From Salibacterium lacus (lineage in GTDB: Bacteria; Bacillota; Bacilli; Bacillales; Marinococcaceae), in the NCBI RefSeq assembly GCF_042684865.1, contig NZ_JBHUML010000002.1, positions 806,001-870,000 on the forward strand: a DNA stretch of 64,000 nt, read 5' to 3'. The translations under genes and the position numbers were made by a program. The stretch's first letter is position 1. Every line of letters starts with the position of its first letter. The notes under the pieces are model-generated. The model worked only from the letters and a program-made list of their open reading frames with translations. It made no database searches and was not told the origin of the DNA. Shown here piece after piece: positions 35,160 to 43,527 of this stretch.

Positions 35160-36020
35160 TTATTCCGCCGGAGTTACTGCCACCGAAATGGTTCCTCTGC
35201 CCGTATGCGAGCCGATGACCGCTCCTATTTTCGTCAACGTCGATGAACGGCTGTTGAGTACACTTTCTGCGGCCTGCAGCAGTTCATTGCCACTATCTTT
35301 TGCATCAGCATGAGATACTCCAATATGAACCGGACGTTCTCCGTACTGCTGCTCAAGTGCCTCCTGAATCACCGCAACCGCCTTCTTCTTTCCGCGGGCT
35401 TTACGGTAAGGGTACACCTCTCCGTCTCCGTTCAAACTCAGGACAGGTTTCATTTTCAGAAGCGATCCTATCAAAGCGGAGGCTTTGCCGATTCTTCCGT
35501 TTTTCTGAAGGTATTCAAGCGTATCAACGAGAAAATATACACTCGTTTCCTTTTTATATTCTTCCAGTCTTTTTCTGCATTCGTCGATACCCGCCCCGTC
35601 TGCGGCAAGCTTTGCTGCCTCGACAACGAGAATACCTACCGCATAGGAAGCTTTCAGCGAGTCCACAACCTCTACGTTCACTTCCTCTTTCACCGAGTCT
35701 GCAGCCAGGACTGCCGATTGTACGGTGCCGCTCATGGCAGAGGAGAGATGGATGGAAAGAATCGATATATCCTCTCCGGCTTTTTCGCGGATCCGCTGAT
35801 ACATCGTTTCAAATTCATAAGGAGTCGGCTGTGAAGTGGCGGGTACGTTATTCATCATATCAAGCTTGTTATAGAACGCTTCCGGCGTTAAATTCACTCC
35901 ATCCTGATACGTTTCGTTTTCTATCATTACTTTCAGCGGAATAACCGTGATCTGGTATTTCTGAAGCAGTTCCGCTGGTATATCCGCGGTGCTGTCCGTT
36001 ACGATTTTCACTTTTCCCAC
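35160..36020 (-). CDS. DegV family fatty-acid-binding protein (FakB-like)
   Basis: DegV/FakB proteins bind a fatty acid and present it to the kinase FakA for phosphorylation. The family start KIVTDSTADIPAELLQKY, the PATSQPTPYEF motif (about residues 59-69) and SIHLSSAMSGTVQSA near residue 95 are conserved. Length is 286. It lies 35 bases downstream of fakA, which supports a FakB function. In B. subtilis this slot is occupied by the serine dehydratase genes sdaAB/sdaAA, which are absent here. Confidence 0.9.
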   Translation of the reverse strand: MGKVKIVTDSTADIPAELLQKYQITVIPLKVMIENETYQDGVNLTPEAFYNKLDMMNNVPATSQPTPYEFETMYQRIREKAGEDISILSIHLSSAMSGTVQSAVLAADSVKEEVNVEVVDSLKASYAVGILVVEAAKLAADGAGIDECRKRLEEYKKETSVYFLVDTLEYLQKNGRIGKASALIGSLLKMKPVLSLNGDGEVYPYRKARGKKKAVAVIQEALEQQYGERPVHIGVSHADAKDSGNELLQAAESVLNSRSSTLTKIGAVIGSHTGRGTISVAVTPAE

Positions 36021-36055
36021 CCGTCATCCCTGCCTTTTTTGTGTAGTATCAGCGG

Positions 36056-37741
36056 CTATTCCACGGCTATGATATAGGAATAAAGCGGTTGACCGCCGTC
36101 GTGAATTTCGAGTTCCACATCCGGATACGTCTCGTCCACAAACGAAGAAACGGCCTCTTCCACCGCCTCTGTTCCACCTTCGCCGCGGATCAGCGTGACA
36201 ATTTCAGTTTCTTTGTTTAAGAGTTCCTGTAAAAGATTTATCGTTACCGTTTCAAGGTCCGGTCCTGCTGTTGCAATATCTTTTTCAACGATTCCCATGT
36301 AATCGCCTTTATTGATGTGAAGACCGCCCATTTTTGTTTCTCTTACAGCATACGTAACCTGACCGCTTGTTACCTCGCTTAAAGCCTGCTTCATTGCTGT
36401 TTCATTGTCCTCCGGAGAAGCGTCCTCTGAAAACGCAAACATTGCACTCAGACCCTGTGGTATCGTTTTAGCCGGAATAACCCGGACATGTTTCCCCGAC
36501 ACTTCTGCTGCCTGTTCCGCCGACATGACGATATTGCCGTTATTCGGAAGAATGAAAATCGTTTCAGCTTCCACTTTCGTCACAGCGTTTAAAATATCTT
36601 CCGTGCTTGGGTTCATCGTCTGTCCGCCAGCGACCACTTCCTGGGCACCGAGACCGCGGAATAACGCCTGAACGCCCTCTCCTGCGGCAATGGTGACAAA
36701 CCCAAACGGTGCAGGAGGTGCTCCGGCAGGGGCATCTGCTTCTTCCGGTTCCGGATTTTCTTCTTCCCGGCCTCCGTGCAATTCCTCATACTGCTCTCTC
36801 ATGTTATCGATCTTAACATGAAGAAGACTGCCGTACCGCTGTGCTTTTGACAACACTTCGCCGGGATACTCGGCATGTATATGTACTTTTATAAGATCGT
36901 CGTCACTGACAACCAGAAGTGAATCCCCCCAGCGGGTCATTTCCTGCTTAAAGGCGTTCTCATTAAAAGATTGTCCGGCTTCATTTTCCTTATTCAACTT
37001 CACCATCAGTTCCGTGCAGTACCCGTACTCTATCTCTTCTGAGGATAAATGAGACTGAGCATTCTGATGATGCTCCACCTTGACGAGCTCATCCATCGGC
37101 GGGTTGTTCGCTGTGTCGTGCTGCGATGTGATGCCGGAAAGCGACTGCATCATGCCTTGATAAATATAAACGAGTCCCTGACCACCGGAATCCACAACAC
37201 CGACTTCTTTGAGTACCGGCAGCAACTCCGGGGTTTTCTCCAGCGAGACTTCAGCATTTTGGCACACCGCTTCCATCCAGCCGGCGGGACTGCCGCTGTT
37301 ATGAGCGGGTTCTGTATCCGCTGCATCTTTTGCTACGGTTAAAATCGTTCCCTCAACAGGTTTCATCACCGCTTTATAGGCGGTGTCCACCCCTTCCTGA
37401 AGAGCCTTTTTTAAATCTTCGACTGTCAGGGTCTCTTTTTTCTCCACTGATTTTGAGAAACCACGGAACAGCTGTGACAAAATAACTCCCGAATTTCCCC
37501 GTGCACCCATCAGCAGACCTTTGGAAAAAGTCTTTGCCACGTTACCGGCGTGATGTTTTTCTTTTTGATCAACCTCTCTCACACCGGATGTGATGGTAAG
37601 GTTCATGTTCGTGCCGGTATCCCCGTCGGGTACAGGAAACACGTTCAAGGCATCCACCTTTTTTACATTGGCACCGAGAACAGCAGCCCCTTCCCGAAAC
37701 ATCGAGGCCAGCTGTTCTCCATTTACTTTCCTGTCCGTCAA
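36056..37741 (-). CDS. fakA: Fatty acid kinase FakA (YloV, DhaL-domain protein)
   Basis: FakA phosphorylates FakB-bound fatty acids to acyl-phosphate, feeding exogenous fatty acids to PlsY. The N-terminal DhaL domain has NVFPVPDGDTGTNMNLT (near residues 29-45) and MGARGNSGVILSQ. The C-terminal half is a DegV-like domain beyond an acidic, proline-rich linker near residue 325-345. Length is 561. The start is TTG at 37741 after GGAGGAG. It lies between yloU and a FakB-like gene. Confidence 0.94.
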   Translation of the reverse strand: MTDRKVNGEQLASMFREGAAVLGANVKKVDALNVFPVPDGDTGTNMNLTITSGVREVDQKEKHHAGNVAKTFSKGLLMGARGNSGVILSQLFRGFSKSVEKKETLTVEDLKKALQEGVDTAYKAVMKPVEGTILTVAKDAADTEPAHNSGSPAGWMEAVCQNAEVSLEKTPELLPVLKEVGVVDSGGQGLVYIYQGMMQSLSGITSQHDTANNPPMDELVKVEHHQNAQSHLSSEEIEYGYCTELMVKLNKENEAGQSFNENAFKQEMTRWGDSLLVVSDDDLIKVHIHAEYPGEVLSKAQRYGSLLHVKIDNMREQYEELHGGREEENPEPEEADAPAGAPPAPFGFVTIAAGEGVQALFRGLGAQEVVAGGQTMNPSTEDILNAVTKVEAETIFILPNNGNIVMSAEQAAEVSGKHVRVIPAKTIPQGLSAMFAFSEDASPEDNETAMKQALSEVTSGQVTYAVRETKMGGLHINKGDYMGIVEKDIATAGPDLETVTINLLQELLNKETEIVTLIRGEGGTEAVEEAVSSFVDETYPDVELEIHDGGQPLYSYIIAVE

Positions 37742-37761
37742 CGTCTTCTCCTCCTCACTTC

Positions 37762-38130
37762 CTAAGCCTGGTTCGAAGTTACTCTTACACCCTGAACGTA
37801 TACATTTACCGAGTCCACGGTCAAACCGAGCATCTGCTGAAGCTGATACTTCACCTTTGACTGGACGTTGTATGCCACTTCAGAGATTTTGATTCCGTAA
37901 CTCACAATAATATACATATCTATATGAATGCCGTCTTCCAGTTCACGGATCAATACGCCGCGTGAAAAATTGTCTTTTCCGAGCATCTCCGATAGTCCGT
38001 CTTTAATCTGTTTCTGGGAAGCCATGCCGATGATGCCGTAACAGTCCACTGCAGCCCCTCCTGCAATAGTGGAAACCACTTCCCTGGAAACATCAATGGA
38101 ACCAAGCTGAGAATTCATTTCAATTGTCAT
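37762..38130 (-). CDS. yloU: Asp23/Gls24 family envelope stress protein YloU
   Basis: This 122-residue protein belongs to the Asp23 family, small cytoplasmic proteins associated with the membrane and with alkaline or envelope stress in Firmicutes. The core GAAVDCYGIIGMASQKQIKD and VYIVVSYGIKIS-like IDMYIIVSYGIKISEVA stretches are typical. It precedes fakA by 20 bases, as in B. subtilis, so it is probably co-transcribed with the fatty-acid kinase genes. The molecular role is unknown. Confidence 0.92.
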   Translation of the reverse strand: MTIEMNSQLGSIDVSREVVSTIAGGAAVDCYGIIGMASQKQIKDGLSEMLGKDNFSRGVLIRELEDGIHIDMYIIVSYGIKISEVAYNVQSKVKYQLQQMLGLTVDSVNVYVQGVRVTSNQA

Positions 38131-38171
38131 AGCAGAGCCTCCCTTTCGTACACCTTCTCTAAGCTAAGGTT

Positions 38172-38200
38172 ATTTTACTATACTCCTTCCTTTTTTGAAA
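38172..38200 (-). promoter_or_regulatory. Putative promoter of yloU-fakA-fakB
   Basis: TTTCAA-N17-TAAAAT on the minus strand, about 42 bases before the yloU start. The -35 is weak (3 of 6), so confidence is moderate. The rest of the rpmB-yloU gap (38201-38312) shows nothing recognisable. Confidence 0.5.
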
Positions 38201-38312
38201 GGAGAAGAAGAAGAGTGCCGATGCTGTGCCTGTATGCGGCCGGTAATTCATGGCCCCCTTTGTGAACCTTACAGCAGCTGCGGCCTCCTCCCTTCCAGGA
38301 TGTAATCTTTCA

Positions 38313-38341
38313 TTGCACAGCTGAATTCCTTGTGCTAGAAT
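38313..38341 (+). promoter_or_regulatory. Extended -10 promoter of rpmB
   Basis: TTGCAC-N17-TAGAAT on the plus strand with TGC directly before the -10. It is about 60 bases upstream of the rpmB start. Confidence 0.82.
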
Positions 38342-38401
38342 GTAAAAGTATGAATGACATTGTGCACAGCAACACCGAAGATGATAAGGAGGTGCATGTC
38401 C

Positions 38402-38590
38402 ATGGCCCGCAAATGTAGTGTAACAGGAAAAGGTCCGAAAACAGGACACAATCGTTCACACGCCAACAACGCCACGAAACGGCGCTGGGGTGCGAACGTT
38501 CAGAAGGTACGTATCATGGTCGATGGAAAGCCAAAGCGTGTGTATGTTTCCGCCCGTGCTCTTAAATCCGGCAAAGTACAACGCGTATAA
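38402..38590 (+). CDS. rpmB: 50S ribosomal protein L28
   Basis: L28 begins MARKCSVTGKGPKTGHNRSH and ends with SARALKSGKVQRV, as in B. subtilis. The 62 residues start nine bases after AAGGAGG. Only one of the cysteines used in zinc-binding L28 forms is present, so this is the zinc-independent type. It is monocistronic and opposite to its neighbours, with its own promoter and terminator. This is the conserved position between spoVM and yloU. Confidence 0.98.
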   Translation: MARKCSVTGKGPKTGHNRSHANNATKRRWGANVQKVRIMVDGKPKRVYVSARALKSGKVQRV

Positions 38591-38617
38591 TTGACTCATA
38601 TAACGCAGTTTTAAAAG

Positions 38618-38653
38618 AAACGGGATGCCTGGCAAAGGTCACCCCGTTTTTTT
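38618..38653 (+). terminator. Terminator of rpmB
   Basis: AAACGGG (38618-38624) pairs with CCCGTTT (38643-38649) and is followed by TTTT. It lies 27 bases after the rpmB stop codon. Confidence 0.85.
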
Positions 38654-38687
38654 ATACATCTTTTTAGTTTACATAATAATATTATTG

Positions 38688-38768
38688 TTAATCTTTCTTG
38701 ATAGTGCCAATGACAGCGCGTACGAATCCTCCCAGAAATCCCGGCAGTTTGATCGTATAGAATTTCAT
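38688..38768 (-). CDS. spoVM: Stage V sporulation protein SpoVM (26 residues)
   Basis: A 26-codon frame on the minus strand starts with ATG at 38768, after AGGAGGAG, and ends with TAA at 38688. It begins MKFYTIKLP, identical to B. subtilis SpoVM for nine residues, and keeps the FLGG, FVRA and C-terminal KKD pattern. SpoVM is an amphipathic helix that senses the convex forespore membrane and anchors the SpoIVA coat base. Pro9, needed for correct localization in B. subtilis, is kept, while residue 10 is Gly instead of Lys. Its place next to rpmB is conserved. The gene shows that the organism belongs to a spore-forming lineage. Confidence 0.96.
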   Translation of the reverse strand: MKFYTIKLPGFLGGFVRAVIGTIKKD

Positions 38769-39199
38769 GATAAACTCCTCCTCATTCAGTGATGATTGCG
38801 GCACGCGCCGCATCGTCCGTCACGGGTCCGGTTGACTCCTTTCCATGCTGAACCGCTCCGCTTTTCAAACATTCTTTTATATGTATATTCAACAAAGGGC
38901 AAATAGTACATAGAATTTCATAAAAAAATTCTGTATCAGCCACTCAGCGTAATATCATTATTTTCTGTGAGCTTTATTTCCAAGATTCATGCACCTTTCA
39001 TTCAGCTGCCTTTATTCATGAATGATTCGTTCTTTGTTTTTCTCATTAAAAAAAGACGGGGACAAAGCCATTGATAGATCACAAATGGAGACTGTATCAG
39101 GCGTTCACAACCAGTCAAAAAGCACCCCGCTGATGCAGCCGGGCATGCGCTGCAGGCGGACACTTTCCGCTCCTGCCCATGATTCCATTCTCTTTATCC
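38769..39199 (-). other. Long non-coding gap between rpe and spoVM
   Basis: This 431-base stretch is where thiN lies in B. subtilis, but no thiamine pyrophosphokinase sequence is present. It contains a perfect hairpin (TGCGGC/GCCGCA, 38797-38812) in the spoVM leader and an AT-rich area near 38875-38890 with CATATAAAA, which resembles a sigma-E -10. No matching -35 stands at the usual distance. A copy of the first 12 bases of spoVM lies at 38910-38921. A 66-codon rightward frame at 39022-39222 has no ribosome-binding site and runs into the rpe terminator. Confidence 0.6.
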
Positions 39200-39231
39200 A
39201 AAAAAGGAGCTGTACCTTTTGATACAGCCCC
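39200..39231 (-). terminator. Terminator downstream of rpe
   Basis: On the minus strand GGGGCTGTATC and GGTACAGCTCC form an 11-bp stem with two G-U wobbles and an AAAA loop, followed by six Ts. It starts 7 bases after the rpe stop codon and closes the priA-to-rpe gene run. Confidence 0.92.
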
Positions 39232-39238
39232 ATCAGTT

Positions 39239-39889
39239 TCAGGATCCATTTCGAACAGCTTCCACCGCTGCTTTTCTGTTTTGTTTTTTAAAGACAGCAG
39301 AGCCGGCGACAAGGACGTCTGCCCCTGCTTCCCGGCAGAGGGGTGCCGTTTGTTCATCAACCCCGCCGTCCACCTCCAGCTCTGCGTCATATCCGGCGGC
39401 ATCAAGCATGCTTCTCAATTCTGCAAGCTTCGGCAGTACTTCTTCAATGAAAGCCTGCCCTCCAAAGCCTGGATTCACGGTCATCAACAAAATCAGATCC
39501 ACATTTTTCAGGACGTGCTGAACAGCTGACAGTGGTGTTGCAGGATTAAGCACGACACCTGCTTTCATCTGATGCTCGTGAATCAGTTCAATCGTGCGGT
39601 GCAGATGAGGACACGCCTCGGCATGAACAGACAAAATATCGGCCCCTGCCCGGGCAAAGTCTTCAACGTAACGCTCCGGCTTTTCGATCATCAGATGGAC
39701 ATCGAGCGGAAGGGACGTGTGAGGACGAATGGATGATACAACAAACGGCCCCATCGTAATGTTCGGGACAAAATGGCCGTCCATCACGTCTACATGAATA
39801 TAATCGCCCCCTGCCTGCTCTGCATCTTCAATTTCTTCTTTCATACGGGAGACATCTGCTGCAAGAATCGATGGCGCTACTTTTGTCAT
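39239..39889 (-). CDS. rpe: Ribulose-phosphate 3-epimerase
   Basis: Rpe interconverts ribulose 5-phosphate and xylulose 5-phosphate in the pentose phosphate pathway. The TIM-barrel motifs APSILAADVSRM, HVDVMDGHFVPN (about residues 33-44), LDVHLMIEKPERY and MTVNPGFGGQAFI are all present. EVDGGVDEQTAP and AGSAVFKK complete the phosphate-binding end. Length is 216. It is two bases after rsgA, which is the normal order. Confidence 0.98.
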   Translation of the reverse strand: MTKVAPSILAADVSRMKEEIEDAEQAGGDYIHVDVMDGHFVPNITMGPFVVSSIRPHTSLPLDVHLMIEKPERYVEDFARAGADILSVHAEACPHLHRTIELIHEHQMKAGVVLNPATPLSAVQHVLKNVDLILLMTVNPGFGGQAFIEEVLPKLAELRSMLDAAGYDAELEVDGGVDEQTAPLCREAGADVLVAGSAVFKKQNRKAAVEAVRNGS

Positions 39890-39891
39890 GA

Positions 39892-40770
39892 TTAATACCT
39901 CCGTCGCTGTGCGAGTTCTTCAAAAAACTGAGTATAGTGCTCATATCTGAAAGACGCAATGTCCCCGTCTTCCACAGCCTGCTTAACAGCGCATCCTGGT
40001 TCTTTCCGATGCGTGCATCCCCTGAATTTACAGGATGGCATCCGTTCTTTCATTTCGGGAAAACAGATATCCAGATCTTCTTCGTCCAGTTGTTCAAATT
40101 CAAGGGAGCTGAACCCCGGAGTATCGGCAATGAATCCATTTCTGCAGGGAATCAGCTGTAAGTGTTTGGTCGTATGTTTACCCCGTCCGAGCCGCTCTGA
40201 CACTTCAGCCGTCTCCAGATGAAGAGAAGGAATGATCAGGTTCAAAAGGGTCGTTTTACCGACACCTGACTCTCCGGTTACCATGCTGACACGGTCACTG
40301 ATGTAATCCTGAAGCTTCTGTACCCCGGCTTCTGTTATGCCTGATACAAGATGAAACGAATACCCCATCTTTTCATACGTTTTCTGATAGTATGTGAGCT
40401 CCTGCTGAAGATCCTCACCCGCCAGATCTTCTTTATTGACAATGATGACCGGGTAAATGTCCAACGCTTCCATATGAACAAGAAATCGATCCAGCATAGC
40501 AGTCGAAAATGAAGGCTGCCGGGCTGAAAAAATGATAAACGCCTGATCAATGTTAGCTGCAGGCGGCCGGGTCAGCTCATTTTTTCTGTCCCTGATCTGA
40601 AGCAGGTACCCTTCTTCTTTATTTGGTGCATCGTATTCCACCATATCTCCGACCAGTGGTTTGATCTTTTTTTTGCGGAATAGTCCTCTTGCTCTGCATT
40701 GATAGATGTCACCCTGGTCGTAGATGTAATAGAATCCGCTGACCGCTTTCACTATTAAACCTTCTGCCAT
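39892..40770 (-). CDS. rsgA: Ribosome small subunit-dependent GTPase RsgA (CpgA/YloQ)
   Basis: RsgA checks 30S maturation. An OB fold covers about residues 1-65. The permuted GTPase follows, with NKEDL (G4) before GESGVGKTTLLN (G1) and DTPGFSSLE (G3). The C-terminal zinc site shows CKFRGCTHRKEPGC. Start ATG at 40770 follows AGGAGG and gives 292 residues. The open frame to 40836 lacks support. It lies 16 bases after prkC. In B. subtilis this protein is phosphorylated by PrkC. Confidence 0.97.
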   Translation of the reverse strand: MAEGLIVKAVSGFYYIYDQGDIYQCRARGLFRKKKIKPLVGDMVEYDAPNKEEGYLLQIRDRKNELTRPPAANIDQAFIIFSARQPSFSTAMLDRFLVHMEALDIYPVIIVNKEDLAGEDLQQELTYYQKTYEKMGYSFHLVSGITEAGVQKLQDYISDRVSMVTGESGVGKTTLLNLIIPSLHLETAEVSERLGRGKHTTKHLQLIPCRNGFIADTPGFSSLEFEQLDEEDLDICFPEMKERMPSCKFRGCTHRKEPGCAVKQAVEDGDIASFRYEHYTQFFEELAQRRRY

Positions 40771-40786
40771 ATTTCCTCCTGTCCTC

Positions 40787-42766
40787 TTATTCCCCGTAGG
40801 AAAAGCTGTTGGACTGTACCTCTTCATTATCGACATACAACGTGTACGTTCCGTCGGTCTGTGGTGTTACTTCAAGCGGAACCCGGTAGGTTTTTGTTTC
40901 TGCGATCGTTTCTTCAGCGAAAATGGTCGGCCCGCTCGTCCCGGCATCTTCGTAAACGATGCGGATACTGTATTCCCTGCCCTGCTCCTGATCTTCTTGT
41001 GAGACTTCAACCGGAATAACGGCCTCTACCTGTTCCGACGGCGTTTCCTGCTGTGCTTCCGGTTCTTCCTGCGGACCTTTTGAAATGACAAATGTAATGG
41101 TTTCTCCTTCGGTCACCATCGAATAAGGGGCCGGTGACTGTTCTATAACATTTCCCTCTTCGACTGATTCAGAGAACTGTGTTTCAAACGTCCCCTCAAG
41201 ATTAGAGGTTTCCAGATAACTTTCCGCTGCTTCACGGGATTCCCCCTGCAGATTCTGCAAAGAAAATTCTCGTTCTGTGCTGTACGTCAATTCAACCGTT
41301 GTATCCCGGGGAACAACGTTTTCTTCTGCCTCCGGATTCTGTTCAATAATTTGATCCGGCGGGTATTCTGAGGTCTGGGAAGGACTGAACTCCACCCCGG
41401 CGTAATCGCTCAGCATCTCTTCCGCCCGGTCGCGGGACACTCCGTTTAAATCCGGCATACTCTCTGCCTGAGGCCCGCTGCTCACGTAAAGCTGTACGGC
41501 ACTGTCTTCTTTTACGGTGGATCCGGCCCCGGGTTCCTGGCTGATGACATGACCCTGTTCCACTTCGTCATCTGCCACACTTTGTGTCTCTCCGTTCAAA
41601 CGGGCGTTTTCAAGCTCCTGAACGGCTTCTTCTTCGCTCATATCTCTTACATCCGGAACATCGACATCATCTGCCATCAGTAAATCCGGCAAAATGGTGA
41701 AAGCGGCGATGACGGCGCCGAAACAGAGCAGAAACAGAAGCATCATAATCTTCCACCAGCTCTTTTTTTTCTTTTTAGGAGCCGCTGGGTTGTCTGACTG
41801 CTTGTCTCCTCCGTTTCCAACTGCGCCGGTGCGTGCCTGAATCGTTGCGCCCTCATCCCCGTTTTCGTCTTTTATGGCAGGTACAGCTTTCGTTGCATCT
41901 TCATCCACCGGCAGTACGAGAGGGGCTTCATTTCTTCTCTCGTGATTCAGTGCCGTCTGCAGATCCTGCTGCATCTGTGAAATATCGGTGTAGCGGTCTT
42001 CCATTTTTTTTGCCGTTGCCCTGATGATGACATTTTCAATACTCTGCGGAAGGCCGGGTCGGTCTTCCGACGGAGACGGCAGGGGTTCCTGAAGGTGTTT
42101 CAGGGCAATTCCTACAGCTGAATCGCCTGTATAGGGCAGTGTGCCGGTTACCATTTCATACAGTACAACCCCAAGCGAGTAAATGTCTGACTGGGCCGTG
42201 ATGGCCCCCCCTTTAGCCTGTTCCGGGGACATATAATGCACAGATCCCATTACCGAGTTGGTGTGGGTGATGGTAGCCGCTGAAGAGGCACGAGCAATTC
42301 CAAAATCTGTTACTTTCGCCTCCCCTTCCTCGTTCAACAGAATGTTATGCGGTTTGATGTCCCGGTGAACAATCTGGTTGGCATGGGCATGACGGATAGC
42401 ATCAAGAACCTGCCCCATAAGACGGACAGCCTGTTCAAGGGGGAGAGGCCCTGTCTGTTGAATTTTTTCCTTTAATGTGACACCGTCTATATGTTCCATC
42501 ACGATATAGTACAGTTGCTCTTCTTCGCCGACATCATAAATATTGACGATATTAGGGTGGGCAAGGCTGGTAGCAGCCTGTGCCTCCCGGTAAAAACGGC
42601 GGATAAATTCCTGGTCATCATTATACTGCGGCTGCAGCACCTTCACTGCCACCGGGCGCTCAAGAATCGAATCTTTGCCCCGGTACACATGAGCCATGCC
42701 TCCCCCGCCTATCATCTCCAGGATGTCATAACGTTCACTGATTCTCCTCCCGATAAGGCTGCTCAA
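40787..42766 (-). CDS. prkC: Serine/threonine protein kinase PrkC with PASTA domains
   Basis: PrkC senses muropeptides and controls spore germination and cell-wall metabolism in B. subtilis. The kinase domain (about residues 10-270) has the catalytic Lys42 in VAVKVL, HRDIKPHN at 134-141 and DFG at 154-156. One transmembrane helix lies near 339-359, after a KKKKK stop-transfer run. Three PASTA repeats follow at about 368-431, 436-497 and 501-564, then a short acidic extracellular tail domain. Length is 659. It follows prpC by 0 bases. Confidence 0.98.
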   Translation of the reverse strand: MSSLIGRRISERYDILEMIGGGGMAHVYRGKDSILERPVAVKVLQPQYNDDQEFIRRFYREAQAATSLAHPNIVNIYDVGEEEQLYYIVMEHIDGVTLKEKIQQTGPLPLEQAVRLMGQVLDAIRHAHANQIVHRDIKPHNILLNEEGEAKVTDFGIARASSAATITHTNSVMGSVHYMSPEQAKGGAITAQSDIYSLGVVLYEMVTGTLPYTGDSAVGIALKHLQEPLPSPSEDRPGLPQSIENVIIRATAKKMEDRYTDISQMQQDLQTALNHERRNEAPLVLPVDEDATKAVPAIKDENGDEGATIQARTGAVGNGGDKQSDNPAAPKKKKKSWWKIMMLLFLLCFGAVIAAFTILPDLLMADDVDVPDVRDMSEEEAVQELENARLNGETQSVADDEVEQGHVISQEPGAGSTVKEDSAVQLYVSSGPQAESMPDLNGVSRDRAEEMLSDYAGVEFSPSQTSEYPPDQIIEQNPEAEENVVPRDTTVELTYSTEREFSLQNLQGESREAAESYLETSNLEGTFETQFSESVEEGNVIEQSPAPYSMVTEGETITFVISKGPQEEPEAQQETPSEQVEAVIPVEVSQEDQEQGREYSIRIVYEDAGTSGPTIFAEETIAETKTYRVPLEVTPQTDGTYTLYVDNEEVQSNSFSYGE

Positions 42767-43519
42767 TTACTCCACCTCTTTCTCCAGAGAAGACTGTAAA
42801 ATCACGGCTAGTGTTATATTGTCTTCTCCCCCTCGTTCCTTGGCTGTATGTATGAGCGAGAGAGCCCGCTCATGTAAGGAACCCGGAGCTTGAAGATGTT
42901 CATGAATCTTTTCAGCTTCCAGTTTATTGGTCAAACCATCGGAACAGAGCAGCAGACCCTCTCCAGTCTGCCACTGGAGCGACACTGTCTCAATATTTAC
43001 ATCCGGCTCCGTGCCGACCGCACGCATCAAAACATTTTTGCGGGGATGCTCTTTCGCTTCCTCTTCGGTCAACTGCCCCTTCTGTTTCAGCTCATTAACC
43101 AAAGAATGGTCTTCTGTCATCAGATTCAGTTCATGTTCTGATATGTGATAGGCACGGCTGTCACCGACATGAGCAATGACCGTATAAGAACGCATGCAGA
43201 CCGCAGCAACGATTGTCGTGCCCATCCCCGCCATTTTCTGATCAGAAGCTGCCTGGTCATACACGCGCCGGTTGACATGCCGGATCTGTTCTTCAAGCCA
43301 GTGCCCGGCCTCCTCCACAGAAAAGGAATGGTGGATGGGTTCCCAGAAAGAGCGCAGCAGATTCACGGTCATGCTGCTGGCAACATCCCCTGCCTGATGC
43401 CCCCCCATTCCATCTGCCACAACAGCCAGATAATCGCCGGCTTCATTAATGAAAATACCACCGTCATCCTCGTTGTGTTCCCGAACTTTTCCTGTATCCG
43501 TTACATACACATTATTCAC
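42767..43519 (-). CDS. prpC: PP2C-type protein phosphatase PrpC (Stp)
   Basis: PrpC removes phosphate from PrkC targets. PP2C motifs are clear: REHNEDDGG, VADGMGGHQAGDVAS, HVGDSRAY, and GGEDNIT near the end. The frame opens at GTG 43531, but GTG at 43519, nine bases after GAGGTG, begins MNNVYVTDTGKVREHNED and aligns with the B. subtilis protein. That gives 250 residues. The stop is directly followed by the prkC start, so kinase and phosphatase are tightly coupled. Confidence 0.96.
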   Translation of the reverse strand: MNNVYVTDTGKVREHNEDDGGIFINEAGDYLAVVADGMGGHQAGDVASSMTVNLLRSFWEPIHHSFSVEEAGHWLEEQIRHVNRRVYDQAASDQKMAGMGTTIVAAVCMRSYTVIAHVGDSRAYHISEHELNLMTEDHSLVNELKQKGQLTEEEAKEHPRKNVLMRAVGTEPDVNIETVSLQWQTGEGLLLCSDGLTNKLEAEKIHEHLQAPGSLHERALSLIHTAKERGGEDNITLAVILQSSLEKEVE

Positions 43520-43527
43520 CGGGGGTC

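Noticed and set aside
38868..38925. Sigma-E promoter for spoVM
   Set aside because: CATATAAA resembles a sigma-E -10, but no matching -35 lies 14-15 bases upstream. It is noted only in the gap description.
39116..39165. Second terminator-like hairpin in the rpe-spoVM gap ending in TTTTT
   Set aside because: The stem needs a bulge and several imperfect pairs. It is too weak to separate from chance in a GC-rich stretch.
39022..39222. 66-codon rightward frame between spoVM and rpe
   Set aside because: No ribosome-binding site, no family resemblance, and the end runs into the rpe terminator.
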